A stretch of 64,000 bases of DNA from Pseudomonadota bacterium (lineage in GTDB: Bacteria; Pseudomonadota; Gammaproteobacteria; Xanthomonadales; Xanthomonadaceae), in contig CAUJIN010000034.1 in NCBI GenBank assembly GCA_963205495.1, positions 124,001 to 188,000 of the forward strand. Direction: 5' to 3'. The position numbers were made by a program, and so were the translations under genes. Below, in pieces: positions 52,548-59,418 of the stretch (positions are counted from its first letter, which is position 1; the number at the start of each line of letters is the position of its first letter). The notes under the pieces were generated by a model. That model ran no database searches and was not told the origin of the DNA. It saw only the letters and a list, made by a program, of their open reading frames with translations.

Positions 52548-53357
52548 ATGTCCGAAACTTCCGCACGCTTTTCCGGCATCGACCGGCTCTACGGCGCAGG
52601 CACGCTGGCGCGACTGGCGCGGGCGCGCGTGGCCGTGGTCGGCGTCGGCGGCGTCGGCTCCTGGGCGGCCGAAGCCCTGGCGCGCAGCGGCGTGGGGCAC
52701 CTGCGCCTGATCGACGCCGATGACCTGTGCCTGTCCAACACCAATCGCCAGCTCCCGGCGCTCGATGGCCAGTACGGACGGCTCAAGGTCGAGGCGATGG
52801 CCGAGCGCCTGCGCGCGATCAATCCGGGAATATCCCTGGAGCCGGTGGCGCGCTTCCTGGTCATGGACAATCTGGAAACGCTGCTGGGCGAAGGCGTGGA
52901 CATCGCGCTGGATGCCTGCGACAGCTTCCGCACCAAGGTCGAAACCATCGCCTTCTGCCGTCGTCGCAGGATTCCGCTGGTCACGGTCGGTTCCGCCGGT
53001 GGCCGCATCGATCCCACGAAGATCCTGATCCGCGACCTGTCCCGCACCGAACACGACGCCATGCTCGCGCTGATCCGCCGCAAGCTGCGCACCGAGTTCC
53101 GATTCCCTTCCAATCCCAAGCGCAGCTTCGGCATTCCCGCCGTGTTTTCGCTGGAAAACGTGCGCTATCCGCAGCCCGACGGCAGCGTCTGCGGCCTGCG
53201 CCCTCAGGGCGACGCCGAAGCCTCCATGAAGCTCGACTGCGGCGGCGGGCTGGGTGCCGCCACGCATGTCACCGGCGCGTTCGCCTTCGCCGCCGTGGGC
53301 AAGGTGATCGAGCGGCTGCTGCGCGATCCGCGCCAGGCAGTCGACGGGCAGGGCTGA
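52548..53357 (+). CDS. tcdA: tRNA threonylcarbamoyladenosine dehydratase (CsdL)
   Basis: E1-like ATP-dependent enzyme that cyclises t6A37 to ct6A37 in tRNAs; 269 residues (E. coli 268). The N-terminal RFSGIDRLYGAGTLARLARA and nucleotide motif VVGVGGVGSWAAEALARSG near residue 32 are diagnostic, as are LIDADDLCLSNTNRQLPAL and DACDSFRTKVETIAFC. ATG 52548 is chosen; an in-frame ATG at 52518 would add ten residues without similarity. csdA/csdE partners are not adjacent. Confidence 0.94.
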   Translation: MSETSARFSGIDRLYGAGTLARLARARVAVVGVGGVGSWAAEALARSGVGHLRLIDADDLCLSNTNRQLPALDGQYGRLKVEAMAERLRAINPGISLEPVARFLVMDNLETLLGEGVDIALDACDSFRTKVETIAFCRRRRIPLVTVGSAGGRIDPTKILIRDLSRTEHDAMLALIRRKLRTEFRFPSNPKRSFGIPAVFSLENVRYPQPDGSVCGLRPQGDAEASMKLDCGGGLGAATHVTGAFAFAAVGKVIERLLRDPRQAVDGQG

Positions 53358-53429
53358 TTCAGGAACCTGCTTCTGCCGCGCAGGATGCGGTTCGGCTGCC
53401 CGCGGTATCGGGGCACGGCGTTCGCCTTT

Positions 53430-54197
53430 TCAGCGCGGCGGCCCGAACAGCGCCACCGCGTTGGCGGCGGTGCGTTCGGCGAGGTTTTCAAGACTCACCC
53501 CGCGCAGCTCGGCGATCGTTTGCGCGATCGCGGGCAGCCTCGAAGGTTCGTTGCGCTGGCCGCGGATCGCAGCGTCAGGCTGATCGGGCGCGTCGGTTTC
53601 CAGCAGCAGGCGCTCGATCGGAATCGATGCGACGATGCCGCGCAGGCGGTTGGCGCGCGCGTGGGTGACGGGGCCGCCGAAGCCGAGCAGGAAGCCCATC
53701 TCGCACAGGATTCCGGCCTGCTGGAGGCTCCCCGAAAAGCTGTGCACCACCCCGCGCAGGCCGCCGATGCGGCGCAGCAGCGCGGTGACCTCGTCCACCG
53801 CGCGGCGCGCGTGCAGTATCACGGGCAGATCGAATTCGCGCGCCAGCCGCAGCTGGCCGATGAGGAATTCGCGCTGGAGGTCGGGGTCGAGACCTTCGAC
53901 GAAGAAGTCCAGCCCGCACTCGCCGATGGCCGCGGGGCGTTCGCGCTCGATCCATTCGCGCAGCTGCGAAAGATGCCCGGGGCGGTGTTCGTCCAGATAC
54001 ATCGGATGCAGTCCGTAGGCCGCTTCGACCTGCGCGTATGCGCGCGAAACCTCGCGCAGCTTCGGCCAGCCGCCGGCACTGACGGCTGGCGCGATGAGGC
54101 GGGTGACGCCGGCCGCCGCGGCGCGCGCCACGATTTCGCCGCGGTCGGCGTCGAACTCGGGCGCGTCGATGTGGCAGTGGCTGTCGGTGAGGCTCAC
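53430..54197 (-). CDS. TatD-family metal-dependent hydrolase
   Basis: 255-residue TIM-barrel DNase/hydrolase. Metal ligands are visible in LTDSHCHIDAPEF (His, His), AIGECGLDFF (Glu), ILHARRAVDEV (His), VVHSFSG (His) and LLLETDAPDQP (Asp). The GTG at 54197 gives the family N-terminus and overlaps the stop of the upstream small gene (GTGA). Members act in DNA fragmentation, repair or tRNA quality control; the specific role cannot be told. Confidence 0.92.
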   Translation of the reverse strand: MSLTDSHCHIDAPEFDADRGEIVARAAAAGVTRLIAPAVSAGGWPKLREVSRAYAQVEAAYGLHPMYLDEHRPGHLSQLREWIERERPAAIGECGLDFFVEGLDPDLQREFLIGQLRLAREFDLPVILHARRAVDEVTALLRRIGGLRGVVHSFSGSLQQAGILCEMGFLLGFGGPVTHARANRLRGIVASIPIERLLLETDAPDQPDAAIRGQRNEPSRLPAIAQTIAELRGVSLENLAERTAANAVALFGPPR

Positions 54198-54421
54198 GAA
54201 GGGCGCGCGGGCGTTTCTTTCGCGGCTTCCGCCGTGCGCCGGATCCTGCGCCGGCTGCCGATCCAAAGCGTCAGGGTGGCGAGCAGGATCTCATCCAGGA
54301 ACGGAACGACGTCCGGAATGACCAGATCGACCAGAAACAGCAGGCCGGTGACGAGAAAGAGCTGCGGGTGGCGCAGGCGTCCAAGCCAGCCAAGAACGGG
54401 AGCGAGCAGCGGATTGGCCAT
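54194..54421 (-). CDS. Small membrane protein upstream of tatD (DUF6116-like)
   Basis: 75 residues. The pattern PLLAPVLGWLGRLRHPQLFL followed by a hydrophobic stretch (VTGLLFLVDLVIPDVVPFLDE) and a second one (ILLATLTLWIG), ending in a basic tail (SRRRIRRTAE), is one I associate with a short family placed beside tatD in xanthomonads. The ATG at 54421 is chosen because everything upstream in frame is unrelated. The stop overlaps the tatD GTG, so they are probably co-translated. Function unknown. Confidence 0.75.
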   Translation of the reverse strand: MANPLLAPVLGWLGRLRHPQLFLVTGLLFLVDLVIPDVVPFLDEILLATLTLWIGSRRRIRRTAEAAKETPARPS

Positions 54422-54545
54422 CGGTGCATCCGGAAACGGGCGATGTCGTCCACAGTGGGGAAGGGCGCGCGTCGATGCAAGTGCGCGCTGCGGGATGCGG
54501 GTTTTTTCGTTCATGCGCGACGGACAGGACGCACCGAGGCGCTGG

Positions 54546-54551
54546 TAGAAT
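54546..54551 (+). promoter_or_regulatory. Probable extended -10 of the acyl-CoA dehydrogenase gene
   Basis: TGGTAGAATAGG carries a TG extended -10 (TAGAAT at 54546-54551), 64 bp before the ATG. A CGGACA (54521-54526) sits 19 bp upstream as a loose -35. Confidence 0.4.
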
Positions 54552-54614
54552 AGGCGGCTTTCCACGGCCCGCATCGGGCCGCAATCCCACTCCACCTCCG
54601 ACGAGTTGAACACC

Positions 54615-55778
54615 ATGGCCCTGGACCGCACCGATCTTTTCGACATCCGTTCCCTGCTCAGCGAGGAGGAGCGCGCCGTCAAGGACAGCGTCGCCCGTTT
54701 CACCGACGAGAAGGTGCTGCCGATCATCGGTGCGTGCTTCGACGAGGGCCGCTTCCCGAAAGAGCTGATTCCCGAGATCGCGGGGCTGGGCCTCTTGGGC
54801 GCGACCCTGCCGGAGGAATACGGCGGCGCCGGCCTCAATGCGGTGAGCTACGGCCTCATCTGCCAGGAGCTGGAGCGCGGCGATTCGGGCCTGCGCAGCT
54901 TCGCCTCGGTGCAAAGCTCGCTGTGCATGTATCCGATCTACGCCTACGGCAGCGAGGAGCAGAAGCGCCAGTGGCTGCCGCGCATGGCGACGGGCGAGGT
55001 GATCGGCTGCTTCGGCCTGACCGAGCCGCACGGCGGATCCGACCCGGCCAACATGAAGACCCACGCGAAGAAGGACGGCGGCGACTGGGTGATCAACGGC
55101 TCCAAGATGTGGATCACCAACGGCAACCTGGCCCATATCGCCATCGTCTGGGCGCAGACCGAGGACGGCATCCAGGGATTCATCGTGCCCACCGATACTG
55201 CCGGCTTCACCGCGCAGGAGATCAAGCACAAGATGAGCCTGCGCGCCTCGGTGACTTCGGCGCTGTACTTCGACAACGTGCGCATTCCCGACGCCAACCG
55301 CCTGCCCAACGTGAAGGGCCTGAAGGGTCCGCTCGGCTGCCTGACGCAGGCGCGCTACGGCATCACCTGGGGACCGATCGGCGCGGCCATCGCCTGCCTC
55401 ACCGAAGCCACCGATTACACCAGGGAGCGCGTGCTGTTCGACCGCCCGATCGCCGGCACCCAGGCGGTGCAGCTGCGTCTGGCCGACATGGCGCGACGCA
55501 TCACCACCGCGCAGCTCCTGAGCCTGCAGCTGGGTCGGCTCAAGGATGCAGGCACGATGCAGCCGCAGCAGGTGTCGCTGGCCAAGTGGAACAACGTGCG
55601 CATGGCCATCGACATCGCGCGCGATGCGCGTGACCTTCTGGGCGGCGCCGGCATCACCACCGAACACAGCCCGATCCGCCACGCGCTGAACCTGGAATCG
55701 GTCATCACCTACGAGGGCACCGAGACCGTGCACCAGCTGGTGATCGGCCGCGAGTTGACCGGCATCAGCGCATTCTGA
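54615..55778 (+). CDS. Acyl-CoA dehydrogenase, glutaryl-CoA dehydrogenase type
   Basis: FAD flavoprotein of 387 residues. LPEEYGGAGLNAVSYGLICQ, FGLTEPHGGSDPANMKT and WITNGNLAHIAIVWA bind the flavin. RSFASVQSSLCMYPIYAYGSEEQ and VITYEGTETVHQLVIGRELTG (catalytic Glu near residue 368) are the signature of glutaryl-CoA dehydrogenase, which oxidises and decarboxylates glutaryl-CoA in lysine/tryptophan breakdown. A TTG at 54606 is an alternative start three codons upstream. A GNAT gene follows after 13 bp. Confidence 0.92.
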   Translation: MALDRTDLFDIRSLLSEEERAVKDSVARFTDEKVLPIIGACFDEGRFPKELIPEIAGLGLLGATLPEEYGGAGLNAVSYGLICQELERGDSGLRSFASVQSSLCMYPIYAYGSEEQKRQWLPRMATGEVIGCFGLTEPHGGSDPANMKTHAKKDGGDWVINGSKMWITNGNLAHIAIVWAQTEDGIQGFIVPTDTAGFTAQEIKHKMSLRASVTSALYFDNVRIPDANRLPNVKGLKGPLGCLTQARYGITWGPIGAAIACLTEATDYTRERVLFDRPIAGTQAVQLRLADMARRITTAQLLSLQLGRLKDAGTMQPQQVSLAKWNNVRMAIDIARDARDLLGGAGITTEHSPIRHALNLESVITYEGTETVHQLVIGRELTGISAF

Positions 55779-55791
55779 TCGGGACAGGGTC

Positions 55792-56334
55792 GTGATCGCG
55801 GCGGATATTCGACTGGAAACCGGGCGGCTGCTGCTGCGTCCGCCGCGGATCGAGGATTTCGACGGTTACGCCGAGCTTCTCGCGGACGTGGAGGCCGCGC
55901 GCTTCATCGGCGGCGATGCGCCGCGCGCCGGAGCCTGGCGGCGCTTCCTGCAGCAGCCGGGGGCCTGGTTCGTGCAGGGCTTCGGGATGTTCTCGGTACT
56001 GGATCGTGCCACCGGCGAGTGGCTCGGGCAGACCGGACCGTGGCGTCCGGAGGGATGGCCCGGCAACGAGATCGGCTGGGCCTTCCGACGCGCGGCCTGG
56101 GGGCAGGGCTACGCCACCGAAGCCACGCGCGCGGCGATCGACTGGGCGCTGGACAACCTCGGCTGGGACGAGTTCGTGCACTGCATCGCGCCGGACAATC
56201 TCGCCTCGCAGCGCCTCGCTAAGCGGCTGGGATCGACCTGCCTGCGCGAGCAGAACCTGCCGGCGCCGTTCGAGGCGCATCGCGTCGGCGTCTGGGGCCA
56301 GAGCCGCGCCCACTGGCGGGCGCGGCGGGCCTGA
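55792..56334 (+). CDS. GNAT N-acetyltransferase, RimJ/RimL type
   Basis: 180 residues. The opening RLETGRLLLRPPRIEDFDGY and the acetyl-CoA loop region EIGWAFRRAAWGQGYATEATRAA (residues about 84-106) are typical of the Acetyltransf_3 group, as is NLASQRLAKRLGSTCLREQN. The GTG start lies 13 bp after the dehydrogenase stop, so they may be co-transcribed. The acceptor (protein N-terminus or small amine) is unknown. Confidence 0.85.
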   Translation: MIAADIRLETGRLLLRPPRIEDFDGYAELLADVEAARFIGGDAPRAGAWRRFLQQPGAWFVQGFGMFSVLDRATGEWLGQTGPWRPEGWPGNEIGWAFRRAAWGQGYATEATRAAIDWALDNLGWDEFVHCIAPDNLASQRLAKRLGSTCLREQNLPAPFEAHRVGVWGQSRAHWRARRA

Positions 56335-56353
56335 TCGAACGCGAGGTGCCGCT

Positions 56354-57103
56354 TCAGCGGCACTCCTGCGCGCGCTGCTTGAACACCACCGGTTCCCAGT
56401 AGGCATTGGCGCGCATGTCGTCGTTGTCCATGGCGTCGCGCAGCAGCCTTGCGCCGACCGAGTAGCGCACGCCCGGTTCCACCGTGACCACGATGGCCTT
56501 GTAGGCGCGTGCCAGGGTTCGCTGCTTCATCTGTTCGCGCAGCTGGTTCTGACGACCGCTGAAGTGGTGTCCGGCGATCTGCTCGCTGACCACCAGCACG
56601 TGCTCTCCGGCGGAAAGACGATATCGATTCTGCGGATCAAGCGGCGTGCTGTCGCCGTCGATGGAAGTGATTTCCACCGCGTGGATACCGTCGGAAACCA
56701 CCGGCGTGGGGTCATCGTCGCTGACGTAGCCGCAGCCGGAGGAGGCGGGAACGGCAGCCTGCATCGGGCCGGAGAGTTCGAGGCGTTCGCCTGCGCGCAG
56801 CACTTCGAGGCGGACGCTGCCGCCTCCGGCTTCGAGCGCGCGTTCGAGTCGCGTGGCGATGTTGTCCTGGCTGCGCAGCGGGGCGCCGTTGACCGACAGC
56901 AGGCGGTCGCCGGCCCGGAGTCCGAGCGTCTGCGCCGTGCCGCCCGGCGTGATGGCCAGCACCGCAGGACCGTCGGCGTGCGGGAAACGGGTGTCGACGA
57001 CGGCACCGAGACTGGTGTCGGTGCTGGATTGCGCCGCCGCAGTTCCGGGCGACAGGGCAAGCAGGCCACACAGGGCGAGGGGTAGAAGTCGGAGCGTGTT
57101 CAC
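56354..57103 (-). CDS. Secreted PDZ-domain protein, last gene of an ECF operon
   Basis: 249 residues. A signal peptide (LRLLPLALCGLLALSPGTAAAQ) is followed by one PDZ domain at about 45-115 (AVLAITPGGTAQTLGLRAGDRLLSVNG). The C-terminal region contains VLVVSEQIAGHHFSG and VVTVEPGVRYSVGARLL and looks beta-rich. It has no protease active site. The GTG start has AAGGAG about 11 nt upstream and overlaps the stop of the anti-sigma-like gene. A periplasmic sensing or scaffolding part of the sigma system is a reasonable inference. Confidence 0.8.
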   Translation of the reverse strand: MNTLRLLPLALCGLLALSPGTAAAQSSTDTSLGAVVDTRFPHADGPAVLAITPGGTAQTLGLRAGDRLLSVNGAPLRSQDNIATRLERALEAGGGSVRLEVLRAGERLELSGPMQAAVPASSGCGYVSDDDPTPVVSDGIHAVEITSIDGDSTPLDPQNRYRLSAGEHVLVVSEQIAGHHFSGRQNQLREQMKQRTLARAYKAIVVTVEPGVRYSVGARLLRDAMDNDDMRANAYWEPVVFKQRAQECR

Positions 57104-57471
57104 GGGAGTTCTCCTTGTGCGGGGGAGGGGAGTTCGACGGAAGCGAGCTGTTGGCGGATGTCCCACAGCGGCGCCAGTTCATCATCCGATGCGCCGCGCG
57201 CGTAGGCCGCCTGCAGGGCGTGGTCCACCGCCTGCAGACGCGTAGCGGGCGTGGTCCGGGCGAGTGCAGGGACAGGCTGTTGCGACAGGTCGGCGTGCGG
57301 AATAGCAAAGAACAGGACGCCGGCAAATGCCGCCGCTGCGGCCAGGACGGTGCCGGCCTGCTGCCGCTGCCGGATGCGGCGCTGGCGCTGCGCCAGCCTG
57401 GGCCAGAGCGAATCGGGTGGCGGCAGGTCGGGCAGCGACTGGAGCTGTTCGTGGATCGGATCAGGATTCAT
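57100..57471 (-). CDS. Single-span membrane protein, putative anti-sigma factor
   Basis: 123 residues. A cytoplasmic N-terminal segment (IHEQLQSLPDLPPPDSLWPRL, then RRIRQRQQ) leads to one membrane helix (TVLAAAAAFAGVLFFAI). A short periplasmic tail follows (LQAVDHALQAAYARGASDDE). No zinc anti-sigma motif (HxxxCxxC) is present. The role is inferred from position: it overlaps the sigma gene upstream by 11 bp and the PDZ gene downstream by 4 bp. Confidence 0.7.
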   Translation of the reverse strand: MNPDPIHEQLQSLPDLPPPDSLWPRLAQRQRRIRQRQQAGTVLAAAAAFAGVLFFAIPHADLSQQPVPALARTTPATRLQAVDHALQAAYARGASDDELAPLWDIRQQLASVELPSPAQGELP

Positions 57472-58042
57472 GGCGATCACCTGGATGGGCGATGTCCCGC
57501 AGCTGCGCGAGGGCGCGCGAGACGATGGACTTGGACCAGCTTTCGCTGCGCCCGAATTTCCGGCCCAGCGCCTGGTGCGACCAGCCTTCCACCTGGTTGA
57601 GCCAGACCAGGGTGCGTGAGATGGGCGCAAGCTGGCTCAGCAGGCCGGAGGCTTCGCTGCAGTCGGCAGGTTCCGGGGCGATTGCGCCGGATTCGGGCAG
57701 CGCGATGTCGGAGGTTTCGCGCAGGGTGCGGCGCAGGTGGTCGATGGCGAGGTTGGAGGCTACCTGGTTGAGCCAGGGCCGCAGCGGGCGGTCCGGATCG
57801 GCGCCGCCGATGCGCCGCAGCAGGCGCAGGAAGGCTTCCTGGGTGATGTCCTCGGCCAGCGCGCGATCGGCGGTGAGCCGCCAGGCGAGCCCGTGCACCG
57901 CTGCCGAGTGGCGGCAGTAGATGCGTTCGAAGGCGGCCTGGTCGCCGCGACGCGCGCGACGCAGCCATTGGCCCTCGTCTTCCTCGCGGGACATCGGTTC
58001 CGCCTGCATCGCGAAGGTCGGGTGGTGGAGGTTCATGTCCAT
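57461..58042 (-). CDS. ECF-family RNA polymerase sigma factor
   Basis: 193 residues. Region 2 is seen in QAAFERIYCRHSAAVHGLAW and ALAEDITQEAFLRLLRRIGG. Region 4 is a helix-turn-helix in LNQVEGWSHQALGRKFGRSE followed by SIVSRALAQLRDIA. Between them WLNQVASNLAIDHLRRTLRE continues the family pattern. Two close ATGs (58042, 58036) could start it; ribosome sites are weak. It heads a tightly overlapping sigma, membrane and PDZ protein operon. Confidence 0.92.
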   Translation of the reverse strand: MDMNLHHPTFAMQAEPMSREEDEGQWLRRARRGDQAAFERIYCRHSAAVHGLAWRLTADRALAEDITQEAFLRLLRRIGGADPDRPLRPWLNQVASNLAIDHLRRTLRETSDIALPESGAIAPEPADCSEASGLLSQLAPISRTLVWLNQVEGWSHQALGRKFGRSESWSKSIVSRALAQLRDIAHPGDRHES

Positions 58043-58132
58043 GGGTACGCGCGGGGGCGGAAAATCGTCGCAGCGCGAATCGATTTTTCCCGTTTCAGGG
58101 AGGCTGCATCCCGAGGCCGCTAGACTGTACGC

Positions 58133-59290
58133 ATGATCCTTGCACACAAACTCTTCCGGGTCGCGCTCGCGTGGCTGGTGCTTGCCGGCGCGGCCGCGGC
58201 GCAGGGCGGTGCGGCCGATGCGCTTTTTTCCGACGGTTTCGAGCGCGCGCTGCCGGTGGCTGCGGGTGGCGGAGGCGTGAACTACCTCTGGTTCGGCGAC
58301 GACGGGCAGTGCCGGGACGATTCACGCGACCGCTACGGCCTGCTCAAGCGCTATCACGAAACCGACGCGCAGCTCGGCCCGGTGCGCGCCATCGCGCAGC
58401 AGCAGCTGACGACGATGCGCGCGCGCGGGATGCGGCGTTTGAGCCTGGGCGTCTATTTCATGCACCGGCCGGCGCCGGGAGGCACGCTGATCGATTCCAG
58501 CGATCCGGCGCAAGTGGCGCAGACCGCGGCCAATCTGGCTGCGCTCCTGGCCGACGTGAAGGCGGCGGGTTTCGCGAGCGTGCTGTTCCGTTTCTTTCCC
58601 ACCAACAACATCAACCCTTCCCAGCCCGAATTCCCCGGCACCGGCAGCGCCGACCATGGCCTGCGCGTGGATGAATACTGGCGCCTGATCCAGGCGCTGC
58701 GCCCGGTGCTGGCGGCTTCCGGAGTCAACTACCGCATCGACCTGATGGTGGAAGGCGCGCCGCGCGACAGCAACAACACGCTGTATCCGGAAAACCAGCG
58801 CTACAAGTATCCGGCCAGCACCAAGTGGAGCCGCGCCGTGCGCACGCTCTGGCAGCGCTACGTGGCGGCCTTCGGGCGCGCCGACACGGTGGGTTTTTCC
58901 TTTCTTGTCGACCAGGACAACAACCGGCTGCGCTCGCGCGTGCGCCACATGCGCTACGTGTACGAGGACGTGTATCCGCAGGTGTTCGCGATGGATTTCT
59001 ATGCCGGCAGCGCCTGGGACGAATACGACAAGTTCCTGAAGATGGACGAGCACATGCGCGGCCAGAATCCGGACGGGGCGAACTGGGATCGGGCCGGCTG
59101 GATCATCGCCGAGGCCTACTACGAGGATCCGCTCTCCGCCGACGCGCTGGCGCGCGCGATCCGCGCCACCGGTCGCAGCGTGTTCTACCTGACCCAGTGG
59201 CCGCTGGATCGGGCGGGGCAATGCGGCAGTCCGCACGTCAACGTGGCGCCGCCCTACGAATGGATGGTCTGGTCCGGCCACGGCTTCTGA
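58133..59290 (+). CDS. Secreted barrel-like protein of unknown function
   Basis: 385 residues with a signal peptide (ALAWLVLAGAAAAQGG). A short ALFSDGFE motif of the type seen in many exported xanthomonad proteins follows. The rest reads as an (alpha/beta) barrel of glycoside-hydrolase-like style: MRRLSLGVYFMHRP, GFASVLFRFFPTNNINPSQP, YRIDLMVEGAP, TVGFSFLVDQDNNRLR, VFAMDFYAGSAWDEYDKFL, WIIAEAYYEDP, SVFYLTQWPLDRAG. Candidate acidic catalytic residues are present but no family signature is certain. It is divergent from the ECF operon by 90 bp. Confidence 0.65.
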   Translation: MILAHKLFRVALAWLVLAGAAAAQGGAADALFSDGFERALPVAAGGGGVNYLWFGDDGQCRDDSRDRYGLLKRYHETDAQLGPVRAIAQQQLTTMRARGMRRLSLGVYFMHRPAPGGTLIDSSDPAQVAQTAANLAALLADVKAAGFASVLFRFFPTNNINPSQPEFPGTGSADHGLRVDEYWRLIQALRPVLAASGVNYRIDLMVEGAPRDSNNTLYPENQRYKYPASTKWSRAVRTLWQRYVAAFGRADTVGFSFLVDQDNNRLRSRVRHMRYVYEDVYPQVFAMDFYAGSAWDEYDKFLKMDEHMRGQNPDGANWDRAGWIIAEAYYEDPLSADALARAIRATGRSVFYLTQWPLDRAGQCGSPHVNVAPPYEWMVWSGHGF

Positions 59291-59329
59291 ACGCGCGCCA
59301 TCGCCGTTCGCTCCCGCGTTTTTTCATCC

Positions 59330-59358
59330 TTGGGGCGTCTGGCGCGAGCCGGTAGAAT
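59330..59358 (+). promoter_or_regulatory. Candidate promoter of the ketoacid dehydrogenase gene
   Basis: TTGGGG (59330-59335) and TAGAAT (59353-59358) are spaced by 17 bp, 60 bp before the ATG. The -10 lies in GCCGGTAGAATTG, nearly the same string as at pyrG. Confidence 0.55.
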
Positions 59359-59418
59359 TGACGATTTCACGCGGCCGTTCGATCCGCCGCGCTGCCCAAA
59401 CCTGACCACGGAATCCCC

